From NCBI RefSeq assembly GCF_900116705.1, contig NZ_FPBP01000005.1:176377-240376 (forward strand): a stretch of DNA of 64,000 nucleotides. Reading direction: 5' to 3'. The notes below the pieces were generated by a model, which saw only the letters and a list, made by a program, of their open reading frames with translations, had not been told where the DNA came from and ran no database searches. The stretch is from Halomonas korlensis (GTDB lineage: Bacteria > Pseudomonadota > Gammaproteobacteria > Pseudomonadales > Halomonadaceae). Position numbers and translations under genes: made by a program. Shown one piece after another: positions 9,295 to 18,001 of the stretch; positions within the stretch are counted from its first letter, which is position 1, and every line of letters begins with the position of its first letter.

Positions 9295-9327
9295 CGACAA
9301 CGGCAGGCCAATGGCCTGCCGTTGTCG
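9295..9327. terminator. Perfect 15-bp hairpin between convergent genes
   Basis: CGACAACGGCAGGCC, loop AAT, then the exact complement. No U-tract follows on either strand. It separates the symporter unit (+) from the GMC dehydrogenase (-) and probably protects or ends both transcripts. Confidence 0.7.
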
Positions 9328-9349
9328 TATCCCGCCAGGTGATGGCACT

Positions 9350-11017
9350 TCACTCGCCGGTGAGAATCCAGTTCGCCGCCTTCTCGGCGATCATCAGCGT
9401 CGGCGAATTGGTATTGCCACTGGTAATGGTGGGCATGACACTCGCATCGACGATGCGCAGCCCCGCCACGCCACGCACCCTGAGATGCGGGTCGACCACC
9501 GCCATGGCGTCGTCGTCCCGCCCCATCCGGGCAGTCCCCACCGGATGGAAGATAGTGGTACCGATGTCGCCGGCCAGCCGCGCCAGATCGTCGTTGCTCT
9601 GGTACGCCATCCCCGGCTTGACCTCCTCGGGCGAATACTTCGCGAAGGCCGGCTGTTCGGCGATACGCCGGGTGACCCGCAGCGAATCCGCCGCTACCTG
9701 GCGATCCTCGGGGGTGCTCAGGTAGTTGGGCGAGATAGCCGGCGCCTGGCGGGGATCGCGACTCTTGATGCGTACCGTGCCGCGACTGGTCGGGTTGAGG
9801 TTGCACACGCTCGCGGTGATCGCCGGGTAGTCGTGCAGCGGTTGGCCGAAGGCTTCCAGGCTCAGTGGCTGAACGTGGTACTCGAGATTGGGGTGCGCAT
9901 ACGCGTCGGAGCTGCGCGTGAAGGCGCACAGCTGCGACGGCGCCATGCTCATGGGACCGGAGCGTTTCAGGACATACTCCAGGCCAATCTTCGCCTTGCC
10001 CACCCACGAGTTGGCCATGGTATTGAGCGTCTTGCCGCCCTTGACCTTGTAGATGGAGCGGATCTGCAGGTGGTCCTGCAGGTTTTCGCCCACCCCGGGC
10101 AGGTCGGCTACCAGCGGAATGTCGTGCTCGGCCAGCAGGTCGGCCGGGCCAATTCCTGAGAGCTGCAGCAGTTGCGGCGAGCCGATGGCGCCGGCGGAGA
10201 GAATCACCTCGCGGTCCGCCTGGGCGACCACCTCCTTGCCCTCACGCTCGACGCGCACCCCCTGACAACGCACTTCGCCACCCGGCGCCGTCTCGCTTCC
10301 TCGTTCCAGAATCAGCCCCAACACCTGCGTGGAGTGCCAAAGCGTCAGATTGGCGCGCTTTTCGGCCGTACGCAGGAACGCCTTGGCGGTATTCCAGCGC
10401 CAGCCCGAGCGCTGATTGACCTCGAAGTAGTCGACCCCCTCGTTGTCGCCGCGGTTGAAATCGCGGGTGCGCGGAATGCCGGCCTCCACGGCTGCCGTGG
10501 CGAAGTCATCGAGCACCTGCCACTTGAGGCGCTGCTTCTCCACCCGCCACTCGCCGCCCTGGCCGTGATACTCGCGGTGGGCGTTATCGGCGTCACCGCC
10601 CTCGTCCAGGCGATAATGACTCTCGTGCCGGGTAAAATCCGGCAGGCAATTGTCCCAGCGCCAGGCGTTCTCCCCGGTAACCTCGGCCCAATGGTCGTAG
10701 TCCCGCGACTGGCCCCGGATATAGAGCATGCCGTTGATGCTGGAGCAGCCGCCCAGGGTCTTGCCGCGCGGATAGATCAAGGTACGGCCGTTGAGGCCCG
10801 GGTCGGGCTCGGTGCGAAAACACCAGTCGGTCCGCGGGTTGTCGATGCAGTAGAGATAACCCACGGGGATATGGATCCAGTGGTAGTTGTCGCGGCCACC
10901 CGCCTCGATCAGCAGTACCCGGTTGGCCGGGTCGGCGCTCAGGCGGTTGGCCAGCAGGCAGCCGGCGGTACCGGCCCCCACGATGATGTAGTCGAATGCT
11001 TGGGTTGACTCAGACAT
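9350..11017 (-). CDS. GMC-family FAD dehydrogenase, 3-hydroxypropionate/alcohol dehydrogenase candidate (DddA/HpdH-like)
   Basis: A 555-residue choline-dehydrogenase-type flavoprotein. Features are the ADP-binding motif GAGTAGCLLANRL (13-25), EAGG, PRGKTLGGCSSINGM (GMC signature 1), SAGAIGSPQLLQLSGIG (signature 2), and a C-terminal active site with FHPVGTARMG and GNTNSPT. It oxidises an alcohol and probably passes electrons to quinone. The gene is 18 bases downstream of the CoA-acylating aldehyde dehydrogenase, with a LysR gene divergent from the pair. The same GMC/MmsA/LysR arrangement handles 3-hydroxypropionate in Pseudomonas denitrificans (hpdH) and in DMSP-using Halomonas (dddA/dddC). 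That substrate is inference; choline is less likely because betB and betI are absent here. Confidence 0.87.
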   Translation of the reverse strand: MSESTQAFDYIIVGAGTAGCLLANRLSADPANRVLLIEAGGRDNYHWIHIPVGYLYCIDNPRTDWCFRTEPDPGLNGRTLIYPRGKTLGGCSSINGMLYIRGQSRDYDHWAEVTGENAWRWDNCLPDFTRHESHYRLDEGGDADNAHREYHGQGGEWRVEKQRLKWQVLDDFATAAVEAGIPRTRDFNRGDNEGVDYFEVNQRSGWRWNTAKAFLRTAEKRANLTLWHSTQVLGLILERGSETAPGGEVRCQGVRVEREGKEVVAQADREVILSAGAIGSPQLLQLSGIGPADLLAEHDIPLVADLPGVGENLQDHLQIRSIYKVKGGKTLNTMANSWVGKAKIGLEYVLKRSGPMSMAPSQLCAFTRSSDAYAHPNLEYHVQPLSLEAFGQPLHDYPAITASVCNLNPTSRGTVRIKSRDPRQAPAISPNYLSTPEDRQVAADSLRVTRRIAEQPAFAKYSPEEVKPGMAYQSNDDLARLAGDIGTTIFHPVGTARMGRDDDAMAVVDPHLRVRGVAGLRIVDASVMPTITSGNTNSPTLMIAEKAANWILTGE

Positions 11018-11035
11018 GACCGACGCTCCGGCAGC

Positions 11036-12547
11036 TTACTTGGAGGTCGGCATGACGAATTCGGCCCCGGCGTCGATGGAATCGGACCAACGCTGCATGA
11101 TCGACTTCTGCTTGGTATAGAAGCGCACGCCCTCTTCGCCGTAGGCGTGGGTATCGCCGAACAACGAGCGCTTCCAGCCACCGAAGCCGTGCCAGGCCAT
11201 GGGCACCGGAATCGGCACGTTGATGCCGACCATGCCGACCTGGATGCGGCGGCCGAACTCGCGGGCCACGCTGCCGCTCTCGGTGAAGCAACTCACGCCG
11301 TTGCCAAACTCATGGTCATCGATCAGTTGGATGGCGGTCGCGATATCCGGCACCCGCACGCAGACCAGCACCGGGCCGAAGATTTCCTCTTTGTAGATGG
11401 TCATCTCCGGGGTGACGTGATCGAACAGGGTACCGCCCATCCAGAAGCCTTCGGCACAGTCGTCACCGCTGCCCGAGGCATCGAAGTTGCGGCCGTCGAC
11501 GACCAGCTTGGCGCCCTCTTCCACGCCCTTTTCGATATAGCCGGTAATGCGCTGATGCGCCTGGGGCGTCACGATGGGGCCCATCTCGGCGTCAAGTTCC
11601 ATGCCGTTCTTGATCGTCAGGGACTTTGCCCGCTCGGCCAGTCGCGGCACCAGCGTGTCGGCGACATCACCCACCAGCACCGCCACGCTGATCGCCATGC
11701 AGCGCTCGCCGGCGGAGCCGTAAGCCGCGCCGATCAGCGCATCGACAGCCTTGTCCTGGTTGGCATCGGGCATGACCACCATGTGGTTCTTGGCCCCGCC
11801 CAGCGCCTGGACGCGCTTGCCGTGATGGGCCCCGCGCTCGTAGATCAGGTTGGCAATCGGCGTGGAGCCAACGAAGGACAGCGCCTTGACGTCCGGGTGC
11901 TCGATCAGCGCCTCCACGGAGGCCTTGTCGCCCTGGATCACATTGAAAACGCCATCCGGCAGGCCCGCCTGCTTGAGCAGGTCGGCGATCAGCAGCGAGG
12001 CGCTGGGGTCGATCGGGCTGGGCTTGAGGATGAAGGTATTACCCGTGGCAATGGCGATGGGGAACATCCACATCGGCACCATGACCGGGAAATTGAAGGG
12101 TGTGATACCAGCGACGACGCCCAATGGCTGGCGCATCGTCCAATTATCGATGCCGGTGCTGACCTGCTCGGTGTAGTCGCCCTTGAGCAGTTGTGGAATG
12201 CCGCAGGCAAACTCGACGATATCGATCCCGCGGGCGACTTCGCCCTGGGCGTCGGTGAAGACCTTGCCATGCTCGAGGGTGATCGCGCGCGCCAGCTCAT
12301 CCTTGTGCGCGTTGAGCAGTTCGAGAAAACGGAACATGACCCGGGCGCGACGCAGCGGCGGGGTGTCGGCCCAGGCCGGAAACGCCGCCTTGGCCGCAGA
12401 CACCGCCTGATCGACATCGCCGTGCGAGGCCAGGGCTACTTGCCCACTGACCTTACCGGTGGCCGGGTTGTAAACATTCTGGGTCTGGCCGGAATCACCG
12501 CTGGCCATTTGCCCATTGATGAAATGCGTGATGGAAGCTGTGGTCAT
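11036..12547 (-). CDS. mmsA: CoA-acylating methylmalonate-semialdehyde dehydrogenase
   Basis: Oxidises methylmalonate or malonate semialdehyde with NAD and CoA, releasing CO2 and giving propionyl- or acetyl-CoA. The 503 residues contain the NAD-binding region around [19 protein letters not shown], the catalytic cysteine in [11 protein letters not shown], and the MmsA-typical INGQMASG and GVSCFTESG. Start ATG 12547 with a GAGG site. It is the promoter-proximal gene of a two-gene operon with the GMC dehydrogenase. Together they would convert a 3-hydroxy acid to its semialdehyde and then to acyl-CoA. The name DddC is used for the equivalent enzyme in DMSP-catabolising Halomonas. Confidence 0.92.
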   Translation of the reverse strand: MTTASITHFINGQMASGDSGQTQNVYNPATGKVSGQVALASHGDVDQAVSAAKAAFPAWADTPPLRRARVMFRFLELLNAHKDELARAITLEHGKVFTDAQGEVARGIDIVEFACGIPQLLKGDYTEQVSTGIDNWTMRQPLGVVAGITPFNFPVMVPMWMFPIAIATGNTFILKPSPIDPSASLLIADLLKQAGLPDGVFNVIQGDKASVEALIEHPDVKALSFVGSTPIANLIYERGAHHGKRVQALGGAKNHMVVMPDANQDKAVDALIGAAYGSAGERCMAISVAVLVGDVADTLVPRLAERAKSLTIKNGMELDAEMGPIVTPQAHQRITGYIEKGVEEGAKLVVDGRNFDASGSGDDCAEGFWMGGTLFDHVTPEMTIYKEEIFGPVLVCVRVPDIATAIQLIDDHEFGNGVSCFTESGSVAREFGRRIQVGMVGINVPIPVPMAWHGFGGWKRSLFGDTHAYGEEGVRFYTKQKSIMQRWSDSIDAGAEFVMPTSK

Positions 12548-12671
12548 GGTGGCCTCGTGAGTTGTGAGTTGTGATCGGCACCGATCGCAATGCCTGCGCG
12601 ATGGATGCAAGAAGGTATCAGGCCAGCTTACCGGGGTGACCGCAGGTAGCAATTGAGAAATCTCGAACCGG

Positions 12672-12692
12672 GATATAAAGTTATCTTATATC
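12672..12692. promoter_or_regulatory. LysR-type operator candidate between mmsA and lysR
   Basis: GATATAA-N7-TTATATC, a perfect 7-bp inverted repeat, lies 21 bases upstream of the LysR start and 124 bases upstream of the mmsA start. Size and spacing fit a T-N11-A LysR site that would both repress lysR and activate the mmsA operon. Confidence 0.6.
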
Positions 12693-12713
12693 GCGTTGTC
12701 TCAGGCCTTCATC

Positions 12714-13601
12714 ATGCAGGATCTCCAGGCACTCCGAGCCTTCGTTATGGTCGCCCATGAAGGCAGCGTCTCTCGGGCCGCCACGCGGCTTCATCTGACA
12801 CAGCCGGCGGTCAGCCTCAAGCTCAAGCAGCTGCAGACATCGCTCGCTCTGACGCTGTTTCAGCGCCATCCCCAGGGGCTCACGCTGACGGCTGACGGTC
12901 ACGCGCTGCTGCCCGCCGCCGAGACGACCCTGGCCGCGATGGCGGCCTTTCACCAGCGCGCACAAGCCCTGCATCACACCCTGCACGGCCGGCTAAAGAT
13001 CGGCACCATCGTCGACCCTGAGTTCATCCGCCTGGGCGCCTTCCTGCATCGCCTGGTGGAGTGCGCCCCGCAGCTGGAGACCGAGCTGCATCACGGTATG
13101 AGTGGTAGCGTCCTGGAGCGCGTTCGACGCGGCGAGCTCGACGTCGGCTTCTTCCTCGCTGCCCCCGGCGAAGGCACCGGTGAGCCGGACGTCGTCCACC
13201 GTGAGCTGACCCATTTTCATTACCATGTCATCGCCCCGGCGGGCTGGGGCAATCGCTTGGCAAGCGCCGACTGGGCGAGCCTCGCCGCCCTGCCCTGGAT
13301 CGTGACGCCAACGGATTCCGTCCACCACCGGTTGTTGCAAGGGGTGCTGGCACCGCTGGGGCTTACCCCCAACGGCGTGGCTCAGGTGGATCAGGAGGTC
13401 TGCATGCTCGATCTGGTCCGCGCCGGCGTGGGCCTGAGCCTCTCACGCGACGCCCTGGCCATGGCCGAGCGCCAGGAGCGCGGCCTGTGCGTTGCCGACG
13501 GCATTCGCCTGCCCTGCGCGCTGAGCTTCATCTGGCGTCGTGACCGCCGCGAGGAGCCGATCATCGCCACTGCGCTGGAGATCCTCGGCCGCGTCTGGTA
13601 G
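12714..13601 (+). CDS. LysR-family regulator of the divergent mmsA/GMC operon
   Basis: A 295-residue LysR regulator: a winged helix-turn-helix at residues 4-62 (ALRAFVMVAHEGSVSRAATRL, with the TQPAVSLKLKQL recognition helix) followed by a periplasmic-binding-protein-like effector domain. ATG 12714 is preferred over the upstream in-frame TTG at 12696. It is divergent from mmsA, with a shared inverted repeat in between. The equivalent regulators in Pseudomonas respond to 3-hydroxypropionate, a likely but untested effector here. Confidence 0.9.
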   Translation: MQDLQALRAFVMVAHEGSVSRAATRLHLTQPAVSLKLKQLQTSLALTLFQRHPQGLTLTADGHALLPAAETTLAAMAAFHQRAQALHHTLHGRLKIGTIVDPEFIRLGAFLHRLVECAPQLETELHHGMSGSVLERVRRGELDVGFFLAAPGEGTGEPDVVHRELTHFHYHVIAPAGWGNRLASADWASLAALPWIVTPTDSVHHRLLQGVLAPLGLTPNGVAQVDQEVCMLDLVRAGVGLSLSRDALAMAERQERGLCVADGIRLPCALSFIWRRDRREEPIIATALEILGRVW

Positions 13602-13711
13602 CTCTGCTCCCATGACACCCCTATACGGGAAAGGGGCACCCTGAGAGCAGACATACCGGACTTTATGTCGGAACTTTCTGTCGGGACTTCATGGCGGGGA
13701 ATAGGGGAAGC

Positions 13712-13730
13712 GCCGGGGCCAGGCCCCGGC
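13712..13730. terminator. GC-rich palindrome after the LysR gene
   Basis: GCCGGGGCC-A-GGCCCCGGC is a perfect inverted repeat, 110 bases past the LysR stop codon. It has no U-tract, so its role as terminator is uncertain. Confidence 0.4.
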
Positions 13731-13737
13731 GACGGGC

Positions 13738-13800
13738 TCAGTCGCACGCCTCGAACTTGACGCGGCCGTCACGGTCGACCTGGATCTCCGCGAACTCTCT
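13738..13800 (-). pseudogene. Short C-terminal remnant of a coding region
   Basis: The minus strand reads EFAEIQVDRDGRVKFEACD and stops. The codons look like real coding DNA and end naturally, but an in-frame TAG lies directly before this 20-codon stretch, and the next gene's stop is only a few bases away. I read it as the tail of a deleted gene; family not recognised. Confidence 0.35.
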
Positions 13801-13804
13801 CTAA

Positions 13805-14485
13805 TCAAGACGTACCATGATTACTGTCCTCGCCATTACTGCCCTCGCCATTATTGCCTGGATACGAATCGGTCCGCTCGATATCGCTCTGCGAGTAGGG
13901 AAGGACCATTATCCAATCCGGAGTGACCCAGCCGAGCTCGGTGGGTAACCAGTAATTGGTGGCTTCTATACCATCCGTGCCGATGACCGCGCTAGTCAGT
14001 TCCCCTTGCTCGTTCAAGATCAGGTCCTCGACCTCGGCATAGGGCGAACCTTCAACTTGTACGCCCATGCCGAGCATGGCTCTGGCACTGACTTGGTTCT
14101 GGCTGAAAAGCTCGCCTGGCGAAAGCGTGACCTGCTGATCGCCGAATTCTGACGGCTGCTGTCCGATGGACAACAAGACATCGCTGGGCTCGAAGACTTC
14201 CACCGGCCACTCGATGGTACGAAAACCGCGTTCCACCTGATTGCCGTTGGAGTAGATCACCAGCGACTGAATGTTGCCTTGATCGTCGAATATCACATCG
14301 GCAACTTCACCGACCTCGGTGTCCTCGCCTGCGATCACGTCATCTCCCAGCAACTGGGTTATCGTCCAGGTCGATGAGGGATCGCTGCGCTGATCCTGCC
14401 AGTCGCTCAGATTTTCAGGCGCTGCCATTACTGTAAAGGGCAAGGCACCGATGCAGAGTATAATCAAGCGATATTGATTTATCAT
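13805..14485 (-). CDS. Secreted PRC-barrel protein
   Basis: A 226-residue protein with an N-terminal signal peptide (hydrophobic stretch LIILCIGALPFTVMAA, cleavage likely after MAA). Two PRC-barrel-like segments follow: about residues 40-105 (LLGDDVIAGEDTEVGEVADV, with FDDQGNIQSLVI) and about 130-200 (LGMGVQVEGSPYAEVEDLI, with NEQGELTSAVIG). The C-terminal tail is rich in Asn, Gly, Glu and Ser. PRC-barrels normally act in RNA processing or photosynthetic reaction centres; the role of exported versions is unknown. Start ATG 14485 with an AGAGGAGG site. Divergent from a second PRC-barrel gene. Confidence 0.82.
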   Translation of the reverse strand: MINQYRLIILCIGALPFTVMAAPENLSDWQDQRSDPSSTWTITQLLGDDVIAGEDTEVGEVADVIFDDQGNIQSLVIYSNGNQVERGFRTIEWPVEVFEPSDVLLSIGQQPSEFGDQQVTLSPGELFSQNQVSARAMLGMGVQVEGSPYAEVEDLILNEQGELTSAVIGTDGIEATNYWLPTELGWVTPDWIMVLPYSQSDIERTDSYPGNNGEGSNGEDSNHGTS

Positions 14486-14792
14486 ACTGCCTCCTCTCTC
14501 AAGCATTCTCGAGTTAAACAACAATGTTTATGACGAATCAATCCGGTTATTTTCCAAAGTGGCACCCTCCGAGCCAGCGCGCAAATAATCATATTCACAT
14601 ATATTAATTTTGCATGTAGCGCTAACTCGGCCACGATGGCTTGCCTATGATTCAAGCTCGTTGCGCATGAAGTTTAGCATCCACTTTATTTATGTTTACT
14701 AACACCTGATCACGGCGTAATCGAAGTAGCACCCAAACCGCACTTCATCTAACCTGACTAGCCAAAGCCGCGAGCAGCTGGAGGTGACACAA
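14486..14792. other. AT-rich divergent promoter region between two PRC-barrel genes
   Basis: 307 bases, clearly richer in A and T than the surrounding genes. It must contain promoters for both flanking genes; I see no strong inverted repeat or reading frame. Confidence 0.5.
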
Positions 14793-15599
14793 GTGAATGT
14801 GCATCAAAAAACACTAATATTACTTATGTGTATCTCTCTTTTTTCACTGGCAACTCAGGTCCAGGCAGTTGAAGAGGAGACACAAGGCAGCGACCGAACT
14901 AATCAATTTGATATGGATACAACGTCAAACGACACTAATGTTAGATCTATTGATGAATGGAGTTACGCGCCTATCTATGAAAAGGGAGGCTTCCGGGCTG
15001 AAAAAATGCTGGAAGCGAAGGTATTCGGCACTCAGGGAGCCGAGATAGGCGATATCAAGAATATCCTTCTTGACCAGAAGAACCAGATTGTCGGCGTCAT
15101 TGCTGAAGTCGGGGGCATGTGGGATAGCGGTGACAGGCACATTTCCGTTCCATGGGATGAAGTTGTTTTTTCTGAAAACGGTGTTGAAATCCCTGTCCAG
15201 CAAGACAATGTCGAAGAATATGATATATTCAGGGAGTTTGATGAGGCTTATGTTTCCGAACAAGAGCTTGAGCGCATCAAGGAGGTGGAAGAGGATGTTG
15301 CACTCGGCCCGCGAACCTGGAAGATCACCGATGTCTTGCATGACTACGTAAGAATGAAAGATGGTACAGATTACGGCCTTATTACCGATGCACTTTTTGC
15401 AAAGGATGGCGTCATGCAGGCCATCATTATCAAACCGGCTAACACCGAAACCGGCCAGGGACCCCGAGCCTACCCCTTCTATGGATACCCGCAGGGCTGG
15501 CGGCCAGGTGACAGACATTATGTCCTTCCTTTCGCTAGAGAGGACATTGAGACATTACCGGTATTCGAGTATGAAAAATACAAGAGCGTTTGGGATTGA
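14793..15599 (+). CDS. Secreted PRC-barrel protein (paralogue)
   Basis: A 268-residue exported protein with a signal peptide (LILLMCISLFSLATQVQA). Two PRC-barrel modules can be seen: MLEAKVFGTQGAEIGDIKNI with a DQKNQIVGVIAEVGG strand, and ITDVLHDYVRMKDGTDYGLI with FAKDGVMQAIIIKP. The acidic composition suits a periplasmic protein of a halophile. GTG 14793 is chosen because GGAGG sits eight bases upstream; GTG 14784 overlaps that site, and GTG 14799 is another option. Codon use is more AT-rich than in the neighbours. Divergent from the similar gene at 13805. Confidence 0.78.
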   Translation: MNVHQKTLILLMCISLFSLATQVQAVEEETQGSDRTNQFDMDTTSNDTNVRSIDEWSYAPIYEKGGFRAEKMLEAKVFGTQGAEIGDIKNILLDQKNQIVGVIAEVGGMWDSGDRHISVPWDEVVFSENGVEIPVQQDNVEEYDIFREFDEAYVSEQELERIKEVEEDVALGPRTWKITDVLHDYVRMKDGTDYGLITDALFAKDGVMQAIIIKPANTETGQGPRAYPFYGYPQGWRPGDRHYVLPFAREDIETLPVFEYEKYKSVWD

Positions 15600-15658
15600 G
15601 AAAAAACCCTGACTATCCCTCGCTGGCGGTACTGCGATGGCGAGACGGCAACGAGTCT

Positions 15659-16882
15659 TTAGCGCAACAAGGTCAGCCAGGCGTTGACCTTGCCCAGCGT
15701 ATGCTCACGGCCCCATTGCCACCAGGGGCGTCGGGACCACTCCTGCGACGATATCGCATTGCTGGTGGCGATGTGCTCGCTGTACAGCGTGGCCAGTTCC
15801 GTGACGAATCTCGTGTCTTCTACCTCCAGGTTGGCTTCCAGGTTCCAGCGCAGACTCCAGTGATCGAAATTACACGAGCCGATCGTGCACCAATCATCGA
15901 CCAGGCAGAACTTGGCATGGGTGAAGGAAGGCTGGTATTCATAGATACGTACCCCCGCCCGAAGCAAGCGACCATAATAGTGGCGTCCCGCGTAGTGCAC
16001 GCTGGGGTGGTCATGATGCCTGCCTGCCACCAGCAGTCGTACGTCTACGCCGCGCTGTGCCGCGGCCATCAAGTGACGACACAGGCTAGGCGTGGGGACG
16101 AAATAAGGGGTATACACCCACGCACGCCGAGCCGCCTTGGCGATGCGCGCCTGGAGAGACAAGCGAACCGCCTGGTAGCGGTGTCCGCGTTGCCACACCA
16201 CACGACCCATCATCCCCTGCTCGCGGGGTTCGACATTCCTGTCACTGAGCATGCCCTGCGGCAGCAGCCTCTCGTCGTCTCCCTGGGTCAGCGAGGAAGC
16301 CCAGAGCTGGGCAAACAGGCCCTGCCAGACGCTAACGACCGGACCCTCGCTACGCACTGCCAGGTCAAACCAGTGTTCCAGGAAATCATCCGTGATGCAG
16401 AAACCGCCCGTGAAGGCCACGCGGCGATCCACCAGTACCAGCTTGCGATGATCGCGCGTCAGGTTGGTGCTCAGCCGCCCCATAAAGAGCGGATTAAACA
16501 AGCGCAGGGACACCCCCGCCCGCATGAGTCGCGCTCGGTCATGGTGTTTCAGGCCTTTGGCACCGTAGCGGTCGAGGAGCACCTGGACATGAACGCCACG
16601 GTCGGCGGCCTGGATCAAGGCCTCGTTGATCCGATCAGCGAGGCGTCCGGACGCAAACAGGTATTGCTCGAACAACACCGACTCGTTAGCCGTTTCGATG
16701 GCTGACACTATCGCTGGCAAGTAGTGCTTGGCATCGGGGAGCAAGGTGAAATGGTTGCCGCTTCTCCAGGCGTGACGCATCTGTGCCCACCTTTTATCGC
16801 CTATGGCCCATGACGTATGACTCAACGAAGGGTAGGGGTTCGCCGTGTCCAGCCAATGTTGATGCAGCATACCCAGCACCAC
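15659..16882 (-). CDS. Cardiolipin synthase-like phospholipase D family protein
   Basis: A 407-residue member of the PLD superfamily with two HKD motifs: HRKLVLVD...GG (His145, Lys147) and HAKFCLVDD...GSCNFD (His322, Lys324). It lacks the N-terminal membrane helices of ClsA and resembles the ClsB type. Such enzymes make cardiolipin by phosphatidyl transfer between phosphatidylglycerol molecules or related donors. Start uncertain: GTG 16882 or ATG 16870, neither with a strong ribosome site. A perfect AGTTAACGTTAACT palindrome lies immediately upstream. It faces the PRC-barrel gene at 14793. Confidence 0.85.
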   Translation of the reverse strand: MVLGMLHQHWLDTANPYPSLSHTSWAIGDKRWAQMRHAWRSGNHFTLLPDAKHYLPAIVSAIETANESVLFEQYLFASGRLADRINEALIQAADRGVHVQVLLDRYGAKGLKHHDRARLMRAGVSLRLFNPLFMGRLSTNLTRDHRKLVLVDRRVAFTGGFCITDDFLEHWFDLAVRSEGPVVSVWQGLFAQLWASSLTQGDDERLLPQGMLSDRNVEPREQGMMGRVVWQRGHRYQAVRLSLQARIAKAARRAWVYTPYFVPTPSLCRHLMAAAQRGVDVRLLVAGRHHDHPSVHYAGRHYYGRLLRAGVRIYEYQPSFTHAKFCLVDDWCTIGSCNFDHWSLRWNLEANLEVEDTRFVTELATLYSEHIATSNAISSQEWSRRPWWQWGREHTLGKVNAWLTLLR

Positions 16883-16885
16883 TCT

Positions 16886-16899
16886 AGTTAACGTTAACT
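16886..16899. promoter_or_regulatory. 14-bp perfect palindrome upstream of the PLD gene
   Basis: AGTTAACGTTAACT directly abuts the PLD-family start, and a second partial copy (AATTAACGTTTA) lies about 30 bases further upstream. Probable operator for an unidentified repressor. Confidence 0.45.
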
Positions 16900-17090
16900 C
16901 AGATTTAAATAAGTAACGCTGAAATTAAAAAATTAACGTTTAAACACATATCAGGTAACTAAAGGCTTGCAAGCTACCGTATAGCGTCTATTCTAAAAAC
17001 TCTAGGTTGATACATGCTTTGCAAGGTAAGCGAGCTAAGCGCTCTCGAAATGTATTAACCTTTGTTAAGGATGACTGTAAGGAGACTATC

Positions 17091-17318
17091 ATGGCTGATA
17101 AGCGTAAAGACGATAAGGGTATGTCAACAAGTGAAGCGGGCAAGAAAGGTGGTCAACAGAGCGGTGGCAATTTCGCCAATGACCCCGAGAAGGCCTCTGA
17201 AGCCGGTAAGAAGGGCGGCCAACAGAGCGGCGGTAACTTCGCCAATGACCCCGAGAAGGCTTCTGAAGCTGGCAAGAAAGGCGGCGAACACAGCCATGGC
17301 GGAGGCCGCAACTCTTGA
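17091..17318 (+). CDS. KGG-repeat stress protein (two repeat units)
   Basis: A 75-residue, very hydrophilic protein rich in Gly, Lys and Ser, with GKKGGQQSGGNFANDPEKAS repeated twice and an ending GKKGGEHSHGGG. This is the KGG (GsiB/YciG-like) motif of general-stress, desiccation-type proteins. AAGGAG at 17079-17084 sets the ATG 17091 start. A close paralogue with four units is at 27143. Cytosolic and probably intrinsically disordered. Confidence 0.88.
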   Translation: MADKRKDDKGMSTSEAGKKGGQQSGGNFANDPEKASEAGKKGGQQSGGNFANDPEKASEAGKKGGEHSHGGGRNS

Positions 17319-17626
17319 CAGCCCAGCAAATGGGTTGACCCCGACCTAATTGCTTAACATCACTCTTTATTGTTTTACGAAAACGAATAGGGCCAGAGTC
17401 AATGCCTCTGGCCCTTTACGTTGCCGGCTTCAATACTTTGCAATAAGTTACCGGCATAACCCGCAAGCGCACGCACCTTGCGTAAGCCAGCCGAGCCATG
17501 CTTGGACCGTTAAAAAAATATTAGCAATACTTTATAAAACAGCCTTATGAAACGCATCTGCGCATTTTAGACAATAGCGAGTGCGCAGTCCAATCACCTT
17601 TACAGTCGTTCCCTTCTGGAGGAAAT
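17319..17626. other. 308-base gap between the KGG and DUF1622 genes
   Basis: Contains the hairpin at 17389-17417 and then an AT-rich stretch that probably holds the DUF1622 promoter. No further coding region seen. Confidence 0.55.
17389..17417 (+). terminator. Terminator after the KGG gene
   Basis: AGGGCCAGAG/CTCTGGCCCT, a 10-bp perfect stem with a 7-base loop, followed by only a short T-run. Confidence 0.65.
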
Positions 17627-17977
17627 GTGTCAGAGATCGTAAAGCCTATTGCAGAGTGGGGCGTGGCAATCATGGAGATAATTGGCATCTTCATTATTGC
17701 CGGTTATGCATTCTATGCTCTAATCGTTGAGCCATTGCTGCTAAAGAAGCGGGGGCAAACCGAAACAATATTTCGTGAGGTCCGCCAGCGTCTCGGACGA
17801 GGCATACTGCTTGGCCTGGAGTTCCTCGTCGCGGCAGACATCATTCATACCGTCGCAGTGGAACTGACATTTGAAACGGTTGGCATATTAGCCATTATTG
17901 TATTAATACGTACCTTTCTCAGCTTTACGCTGGAGGTTGAGCTGTCTGGGCGCTGGCCTTGGCAGAATAAAGAGTAA
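17627..17977 (+). CDS. DUF1622 family membrane protein
   Basis: 116 residues with three predicted membrane helices and the family signature GRGILLGLEFLVAADIIHTV, then RTFLSFTLEVELSGRWPW. Function unknown; such proteins are common in bacteria and archaea. GTG 17627 follows TGGAGGAA directly. Single gene, convergent with the PAP2 phosphatase. Confidence 0.88.
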   Translation: MSEIVKPIAEWGVAIMEIIGIFIIAGYAFYALIVEPLLLKKRGQTETIFREVRQRLGRGILLGLEFLVAADIIHTVAVELTFETVGILAIIVLIRTFLSFTLEVELSGRWPWQNKE

Positions 17978-18001
17978 TGGGTTCGTTGACGGGAAGTTAG
18001 T

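Noticed and set aside
9350..11017. Annotation as betA choline dehydrogenase
   Set aside because: No betB, betI or betT beside it, and it is paired instead with a CoA-acylating MmsA and a LysR regulator.
11147..12574. Long open frame on the + strand opposite mmsA (about 475 codons)
   Set aside because: It mirrors a well-conserved gene on the other strand and has no family-like motifs; high-GC codon bias creates such open antisense frames.
17091..17318. Possible CRISPR-like repeats
   Set aside because: The repeats are in-frame protein repeats of about 60 bases without variable spacers.
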